A DNA stretch of 9,161 bases, taken from the NCBI GenBank assembly GCA_014804085.1, contig JAAVAM010000022.1:58025-67185 (forward strand), given 5' to 3'. The position numbers and the translations under genes were made by a program. The notes below the pieces were generated by a model. It worked only from the letters and a program-made list of their open reading frames with translations. It did not search any database and was not told the origin of the DNA. Position 1 is the stretch's first letter. Every line of letters starts with the position of its first letter. Positions 5,680 to 9,161 of this stretch are shown piece by piece. This DNA is from Treponema sp. (lineage in GTDB: Bacteria > Spirochaetota > Spirochaetia > Treponematales > Treponemataceae).

Positions 5680-6969
5680 TTACTCCTTTGCGCCGGCGGC
5701 TTTGAGCAGGGCGATTACGTCTGTTGCGTTGTATTCTTCCGCAATCATGAGCGCGGTCATGCCGTCATCGTTCCGTGCGTTTACATCCGCACCGGCCTCT
5801 ATGAGCGGTCTCGCCACGTCTGCCGCGTTGTTCACTGCCGCAAACATGAGCGCGGTCTCGTCAGCGTTGTTCCTTGCGTCCACGTCCGCTCCCGCTTTTA
5901 TGAGCATCATTGTTGCGTCCGCCATGTCGTACCCTGCCGCTTTCATCAGCGCGGTAAATCCGTCTTCGTCCTTTGCGTCCATGTCCGCGCCAGCCGCTAT
6001 GAGCAGTCGCATCGCGTCCATCAATTCGTACCCTGCCGCATACATGAGCGCGGTCTTGCCATTGTAGTCCGTTGCGTTCACGTCTGCGCCCGCTTCGATG
6101 AGCAGTTTCGCCGTGCCTACCGCATTGTTTGCTGTCGCCCATATCAGCGCGGTATCGCCGACAACGTTCTGTGTGTTCACGTCTGCGCCAGCCTCGATGA
6201 GCAGTTTCGCTGCGTCTTTCGCATTATGCCCTGTCGCTCGCATGAGCGCGGTCATGCCGACATCGTTCCTTGCGTTCATGTCCACGCCAGCTTCTATGAG
6301 CAATCGTGCCACGTCTACCGCGTTGTTTCTTGCCGCCCACATGAGCGCGGTCTCGCCGTTATCGGCCTTTGCGTTCACATCCGCGCCCGCTTCTATGAGC
6401 CGCTGAACTTTGGCGGCATCATTGTTTTTCACCGCTTCTATGAGCGCGTCCGATGTTTCGTCCGCATACGCACCTGTCTCTTCAGGCACTTCTGTCACGT
6501 CTGCCGTGCCGTTTTCCGCCGCCTCAAAAAGCGTGGTTGTCTTGTCCTTTTTTAGGCACGATGTTACCAGCGCACATAGCGCGAGCGCAGTCTTGCCGTC
6601 ATCGTCCTGTGCGTTTACATCTGCGCCAGCTTCTATCAACACTTTCGCCGCGTCCGTCGCGTTGCTGTATGCTGCCTCCATGAGCGCAGTCCAGTAGCTA
6701 TATTTCTTCGCGTTCACATCCGCACCTGCTTCTATGAGCGTTTTTACCGCGTCTGCCGCATTGTTCGCTGCCGCCCACATCAGCACGGTATTGCTGTAAT
6801 TGTCCGTTGCGTTCACATCCGCGCCCGCTTTTATGAGCCGCTGAGCTTTGGCGGCATCATTGTTTTTCACCGCTTCTATGAGCGCGTCCGATGTTTCGTC
6901 CGCGAATGCGCATGCCATCGCCATGCATAGCGCGGAAATGGCGATAATGGTTTTCTGTTTCATGGTCAT
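5680..6969 (-). CDS. Chimeric secreted ankyrin-repeat protein (ankE)
   Basis: This 429-residue protein starts with a signal peptide (MTMKQK, hydrophobic core, likely cut after CAFA before DETSD, residue 24). Three ankyrin repeats follow. After GKTAL (residues 125-129) the chain turns into ALCALVTSCLKKDKTTTLFE (130-149), which is the start of a lipoprotein like ankD, lipobox included. After VPEETG it turns again into AYADETSDALIEAVKNNDAA (167-186), the mature start of an ankC/ankE-like protein. Six more repeats and the cap DVIALLKAAGAKE complete it. So one intact frame joins the heads of three genes. The first ATG (6969) is preferred: AAGGA lies 7 bases upstream, while the second ATG would be 13 bases away. 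ankE is first in the ankyrin run. Both halves appear intact, so the product is probably exported and folded with a linker of about 40 residues. Confidence 0.92.
   Translation of the reverse strand: MTMKQKTIIAISALCMAMACAFADETSDALIEAVKNNDAAKAQRLIKAGADVNATDNYSNTVLMWAAANNAADAVKTLIEAGADVNAKKYSYWTALMEAAYSNATDAAKVLIEAGADVNAQDDDGKTALALCALVTSCLKKDKTTTLFEAAENGTADVTEVPEETGAYADETSDALIEAVKNNDAAKVQRLIEAGADVNAKADNGETALMWAARNNAVDVARLLIEAGVDMNARNDVGMTALMRATGHNAKDAAKLLIEAGADVNTQNVVGDTALIWATANNAVGTAKLLIEAGADVNATDYNGKTALMYAAGYELMDAMRLLIAAGADMDAKDEDGFTALMKAAGYDMADATMMLIKAGADVDARNNADETALMFAAVNNAADVARPLIEAGADVNARNDDGMTALMIAEEYNATDVIALLKAAGAKE
6371..6465. repeat. 95-bp direct repeat in ankE (other copy 6809-6903)
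   Basis: The two copies match at 93 of 95 positions at an offset of 438 bp (146 codons, in frame). They encode the same segment: the mature N-terminus DETSDALIEAVKNNDAAK plus the first repeat up to ADVNA, once at the true start and once internally. Confidence 0.92.
6556..6588 (-). repeat. Internal copy of an ankD-like lipoprotein signal segment
   Basis: 6556-6588 matches the ankD signal-peptide region at 5598-5630 at 28 of 33 positions and encodes ALCALVTSC versus ALYALATSC. The last ten bases, GCGCGAGCGC, are identical, and immediately beyond them ankE switches to ordinary ankyrin-repeat sequence. This marks a recombination joint. Confidence 0.8.
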
Positions 6970-7010
6970 ATATTGTTCCTTGTTGCCGTTCTTTCTGCGA
7001 TATTAGGAAA

Positions 7011-7036
7011 CCTCTAAAAGCTTCAGCTTTTAGAGG
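7011..7036. repeat. Perfect inverted repeat, 12-bp arms, upstream of ankE
   Basis: Arms 7011-7022 (CCTCTAAAAGCT) and 7025-7036 (AGCTTTTAGAGG) are perfect complements around a 2-base centre. The element lies 42 bp before the ankE ATG. It could be a leader RNA hairpin or an operator. No proper T tract follows on either strand, so an intrinsic terminator is unlikely. An ATATTA (TAATAT on the minus strand) at 7000-7005 is a possible weak -10 box. Confidence 0.8.
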
Positions 7037-7047
7037 TAACTCTGAAA

Positions 7048-7731
7048 ATGCGATGTTCAAAGTCGCGCTATTATAGCGACTTTGAACTCGCTGGCATATG
7101 TGAAAAAATTGCCAAAAGCAAGTTTTTCACATATGCCCATGATAGCACGGGCGGCGATGAGGTGTCAAAACGCGGTCGCGGGAACGAATCTTGCGCACAA
7201 AATTCGTTCCCGCCGTTCGCTGGGAAGCCGTCAGAGACCTCGGACGGCATTTCCCCGAACCGCGCGAAGGCATCGGAGGGCTCGGACGGCATATTCCCGA
7301 CCTGCGCGGACGTATCGGAGACCTCGGACAGCACTTCCCCGAACCACGCGAAGCAATCGGAGGCCTCGGACGGTATATTCCCGACCTGCGCGGACGTGTC
7401 GGAGGCCTCGGACGGCATGTTCCCGAACCGCACGAAGCAATCGGAGGCCTCAGACAGCGTGTTCCCGACTTGCGCGGACGTGTCGGAGGCCTCAGACGGC
7501 ATGTTCCCGAACCGCGCGAAGCCGTCGGAGGCCTCGGACAGCGTGTTCCAAACCTGCGCGAAGCCGTCGGAGACATCGGACGGTATATTCCCGACCTGCG
7601 CGAACGAATTTCCGCAGTGTTCGACGTACTTCCCGACTTGCGCGAACAAAATTCCGCCCGTTGATACGTCCGCGTCAATTGCTGCGACCAATTTCAGCCG
7701 GTTGCACTGTCCGCGCCGTCCCGCCGCTTGA
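7048..7731 (+). CDS. Doubtful ORF across the 42-bp array (low-complexity hypothetical)
   Basis: An ATG at 7048 opens a plus-strand frame of 227 codons that reads the array as 14-residue units such as SEASDGMFPNRAKP and SEASDGIFPTCADV, alternating. Its third positions are GC-rich, as in the true genes. AGAGG lies 11 bases upstream. Against it: it overlaps the transporter's 3' end by 38 bp on the opposite strand, substitutions between units are not concentrated at third positions, and the minus-strand frame ending at 7071 has equally GC-rich third positions and even encodes the same SEASD motif. A third frame (7191-7664, TTG start) reads as GGLGRHVPEPREAI with a heptad-like hydrophobic pattern. 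I do not recognise any of these as a known protein. Listed only because an automatic annotation might call it. Confidence 0.15.
   Translation: MRCSKSRYYSDFELAGICEKIAKSKFFTYAHDSTGGDEVSKRGRGNESCAQNSFPPFAGKPSETSDGISPNRAKASEGSDGIFPTCADVSETSDSTSPNHAKQSEASDGIFPTCADVSEASDGMFPNRTKQSEASDSVFPTCADVSEASDGMFPNRAKPSEASDSVFQTCAKPSETSDGIFPTCANEFPQCSTYFPTCANKIPPVDTSASIAATNFSRLHCPRRPAA
7055..7087. repeat. Perfect inverted repeat, 12-bp arms, around a TATAAT
   Basis: Arms 7055-7066 (GTTCAAAGTCGC) and 7076-7087 (GCGACTTTGAAC) are perfect complements around a 9-base centre. An alternative smaller register, CGCTA/TAGCG at 7066-7078, is also possible. The centre contains TATAAT on the minus strand. Confidence 0.85.
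7070..7075 (-). promoter_or_regulatory. Candidate -10 box for the ankyrin run, centred in a dyad
   Basis: A perfect TATAAT on the minus strand lies about 100 bp before the ankE ATG, in the centre of the 7055-7087 inverted repeat. No good -35 box is seen 16-18 bp upstream, so an activator or a different sigma context would be needed. If used, the leader RNA would contain the 7011-7036 hairpin. Confidence 0.35.
7093..7137. repeat. Perfect inverted repeat, 15-bp arms
   Basis: Arms 7093-7107 (GGCATATGTGAAAAA) and 7123-7137 (TTTTTCACATATGCC) are perfect complements around a 15-base centre. It lies 5 bp from the neighbouring dyad. No T tract follows the stem on either strand. Confidence 0.88.
7178..7213. 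repeat. Perfect inverted repeat, 12-bp arms, at the edge of the 42-bp array
   Basis: Arms 7178-7189 (GCGGGAACGAAT) and 7202-7213 (ATTCGTTCCCGC) are perfect complements around a 12-base loop. The right arm merges with the first, diverged unit of the tandem array. Confidence 0.8.
7202..7659. repeat. 42-bp tandem repeat array of two alternating unit types
   Basis: Eight clean 42-bp units begin with TCGGAC/TCAGAC at 7240, 7282, 7324, 7366, 7408, 7450, 7492 and 7534. A partial unit follows at 7576, a degenerate one at 7618, and a diverged one precedes (7202-7239). Odd units (type A) carry GAACC...GCGAAG; even units (type B) carry GACCTGCGCGGAC. The order is A-B-A-B, an 84-bp higher-order unit; the unit at 7534 is a B/A hybrid. 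Twenty-two of 42 columns vary among the eight clean units, split 8/7/7 over the three codon phases. Several frames on both strands are open, so length in frame is no evidence of coding. This array and the flanking inverted repeats fill the 724-bp gap between ankE and the transporter. No tRNA, rRNA or transposase is seen there. Confidence 0.92.
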
Positions 7732-9079
7732 GCCATGTTCCGCGCGTGAGCCGCAGCAGGAAGATGCTGCCCCGGAAGCACAGTTCCGCCGCCATGGCGA
7801 TCCACGCGCCGCGCAGTCCCAGCCGGGGCGTGAGGAATGCGGACAGGGTGAGGCGCACGCCCCACATGCTCACCAGATTCATGATGCCGGGGACAAAGGT
7901 GTCTCCCGCGCCGCGCAGTGCGCCCGACACGACGATCGACGCGGCGTAGAACGCTTCCGCCCACAGTTCGGTGCGCAGGACGGTCACGCCCAGCGACTGC
8001 ACGGCGGTGTCGGGGGTGAGGAAGCGGAACACGGCGGGGCAGAGCGCGTACATCACCGCGCCCGCCGCCGCCATGACGCACATGCCGAGCGTCACGGTGA
8101 CCCAGGCAAAGCGTCGTGCCAGGTCGCCCCGCCGCGCGCCGATGCTCTGTCCTACCAAGGTCGTGGCCGCCTCGCCGATGCCGTAGCCGGGCATATAGCA
8201 CAGCGATTCCGCGGTAATGCTGAACGAGTGCGCTGCAATGGCAATGGTTCCCAGCGGGGCGATGATGCGGGTACTCATCACGTAGGCTCCGCACAGGGCG
8301 AGTTTTTCCAGCCCCATGGGAACGGAGATCCGCGCCGCCTCGCGCAACGTCTGCCGCTGCGGCTTCCAGCGACCTTTCTGCCGCACGTTGAGCACGGGCG
8401 AGCGGATACAGGCAAAGTAAACTGCCGCCGCCGTCACCGTGACGGTGGCCGCCGCCGAGCCGAGTGCCGCCCCGAGTACGCCCAGTTTGAGCACGAAGAT
8501 GAACAGGATATTGCCGAGCACGTCGAGCACGCAGACCGCCACGTTCAGTATGCCGGGAACGCGCATTTCGCCGGAGCATTGCATGACGGCGCACAGGAGG
8601 ACGAACAGCTGGAACGCGGGCAGCGCGGCGACGAACACAAAGAAATACGCCGTTGCCGCCGGGACGATTGCCGCTTCGCCGCCGAGCCATGCGGGGAGCG
8701 CGCCGCTGACTGCCATGCCCGCCGCCGCCAGCGCGAGCGAGGACAGGACGCACACGACGATCGCCTGCCGCAGGATTGCCTGCGCTCGGTGCTTTTCCCC
8801 CGCGCCGACCGCCTGCGCCACCTGCACGGCGAATCCCATGCCCATCGCATCGCACAGCCCGCCGAACAGCCAGGTGCTTGACGCGACCAGCCCGATTGCC
8901 GCCGAGGCCTGCGCGCCGAGCGACCCGACCATTGCCGCGTCAATGTACTGCATGACTATTGAAGAAATCTGCGCGAGGATGCCCGGCACGGACAGCCGCC
9001 ACACAAAGCGCAGTTGCCGCCGCAGCGAAAAGGTCTTGTCCTGCGCGAGCAGCGCAGAAAGGTCAAAGGGTTCTTTCAT
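7694..9079 (-). CDS. MATE-family multidrug/Na+ (or H+) efflux transporter
   Basis: The 461-residue protein has the length and 12 hydrophobic segments of a MATE transporter, in two related halves. The first half carries QYIDAAMVGSLGAQASAA (44-61), the usual TM1-2 signature. The second half carries GEAATTLVGQSIGARRGD (302-319) and LRGAGDTFVPGIMNL (388-402). These are the conserved family positions. Such proteins sit in the inner membrane and export cationic drugs or metabolites in exchange for Na+ or H+; the substrate cannot be told from sequence. The ATG at 9079 fits the family N-terminus, but its ribosome site is weak (GGGAAC about 9 bases away). It is separated from ankE by the 724-bp repeat region and is probably its own unit. 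No clear terminator is seen after its TGA at 7694. Confidence 0.94.
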   Translation of the reverse strand: MKEPFDLSALLAQDKTFSLRRQLRFVWRLSVPGILAQISSIVMQYIDAAMVGSLGAQASAAIGLVASSTWLFGGLCDAMGMGFAVQVAQAVGAGEKHRAQAILRQAIVVCVLSSLALAAAGMAVSGALPAWLGGEAAIVPAATAYFFVFVAALPAFQLFVLLCAVMQCSGEMRVPGILNVAVCVLDVLGNILFIFVLKLGVLGAALGSAAATVTVTAAAVYFACIRSPVLNVRQKGRWKPQRQTLREAARISVPMGLEKLALCGAYVMSTRIIAPLGTIAIAAHSFSITAESLCYMPGYGIGEAATTLVGQSIGARRGDLARRFAWVTVTLGMCVMAAAGAVMYALCPAVFRFLTPDTAVQSLGVTVLRTELWAEAFYAASIVVSGALRGAGDTFVPGIMNLVSMWGVRLTLSAFLTPRLGLRGAWIAMAAELCFRGSIFLLRLTRGTWLKRRDGADSATG

Positions 9080-9101
9080 CAGTGCGTTCCCGTATCACCG
9101 T

Positions 9102-9107
9102 ATGATA
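9102..9107 (-). promoter_or_regulatory. Possible -10 box of the MATE gene
   Basis: TATCAT on the minus strand lies 22 bp before the MATE ATG. The best upstream partner is TTCCAA at 17 bp, a poor -35 match. Confidence 0.25.
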
Positions 9108-9161
9108 GCAGAAAACGGGGCGCATTGGAACGGCAACGCTGATAGACACAACGCAAAAGTT

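Noticed and set aside
3690..5705. Long plus-strand open frames antisense to the ankyrin genes (also 3886-5403, 5461-6555, 2943-3623)
   Set aside because: They mirror the 33-codon repeats of the minus-strand genes: repeat structure without stops in one frame produces long open antisense frames. They lack ribosome sites and read as low-complexity arginine/cysteine- or serine-rich chains.
1446..6969. Diversity-generating retroelement as the source of ankyrin variation
   Set aside because: No reverse transcriptase or template repeat is in the window. The differences are not adenine-biased within one variable region but look like block exchange between repeats and paralogues.
7093..7137. Intrinsic terminator at the 15-bp inverted repeat
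   Set aside because: No T tract follows the stem on either strand; the A/T-rich part is inside the stem, and the centre is 15 bases.
7202..7659. CRISPR array
   Set aside because: The units follow each other without unique spacers, the 42-bp unit itself varies throughout, and no cas gene is present.
6970..7693. Insertion sequence or transposon remnant in the repeat gap
   Set aside because: There are inverted repeats, but they are local hairpins, not a matching pair at the ends. No transposase-like frame and no target-site duplication could be found.
7071..8855. Long minus-strand frame through the array and most of the MATE gene
   Set aside because: In the MATE region it is the arginine/glycine-rich shadow of the transporter in another frame. 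Only the array part could be real, and it has no convincing start.

Overview
The window reads almost entirely on the minus strand. It looks like a fairly GC-rich bacterial chromosome segment. A spirochaete, Treponema-like, is my best guess. The guess rests on the style of the IMP dehydrogenase N-terminus, the ribosomal protein S21 sequence, a lipoprotein with a phosphodiester glycosidase domain, DUF805 and MATE genes, and above all tandem secreted ankyrin-repeat proteins. This is inference from gene content; no search was possible.

Layout in transcription order (right to left): a MATE-family transporter (9079-7694); a 724-bp gap rich in repeats (7693-6970), holding a 42-bp tandem array and four strong inverted repeats; a four-gene ankyrin run here called ankE (6969-5680), ankD (5666-4533), ankC (4523-3867) and ankB (3847-2582), with gaps of 13, 9 and 19 bp and a good Shine-Dalgarno (SD) before each downstream gene; a DUF805 membrane protein (2495-2112) with its own promoter and a strong terminator; a fifth ankyrin gene, ankA (2039-1446), with an aberrant C-terminus; rpsU (1270-1058) with its own promoter, SD and terminator; a NAGPA/DUF2233 lipoprotein (1080-238) that overlaps the end of rpsU; and the start of guaB (176 to beyond the left edge), with a clear promoter. 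The housekeeping genes rpsU and guaB are regulated independently. The ankyrin run looks like one translationally coupled operon.

All five ankyrin proteins carry an export signal: lipoprotein type in A, B and D, cleavable signal peptide type in C and E. All are built from 33-residue repeats of the TALMWAA...NAADVARLLIEAGADVNA type, so they should act outside the cytoplasm or at the cell envelope. The locus shows clear recombination scars. ankE contains, inside its reading frame, the remains of two further gene starts. ankD contains an internal copy of the C-terminal cap. ankB has a 67-bp perfect internal duplication. The sequence just after ankB still carries a gene-junction relic. I read this as a cassette of exported ankyrin proteins being remodelled by in-frame recombination.

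The 7.0-7.7 kb gap is the least explained part. Its 42-bp units alternate between two types, are open in several frames on both strands, and vary equally at all three codon phases, so I cannot assign a coding frame. A perfect TATAAT lies at the centre of one of the dyads next to it, upstream of ankE.
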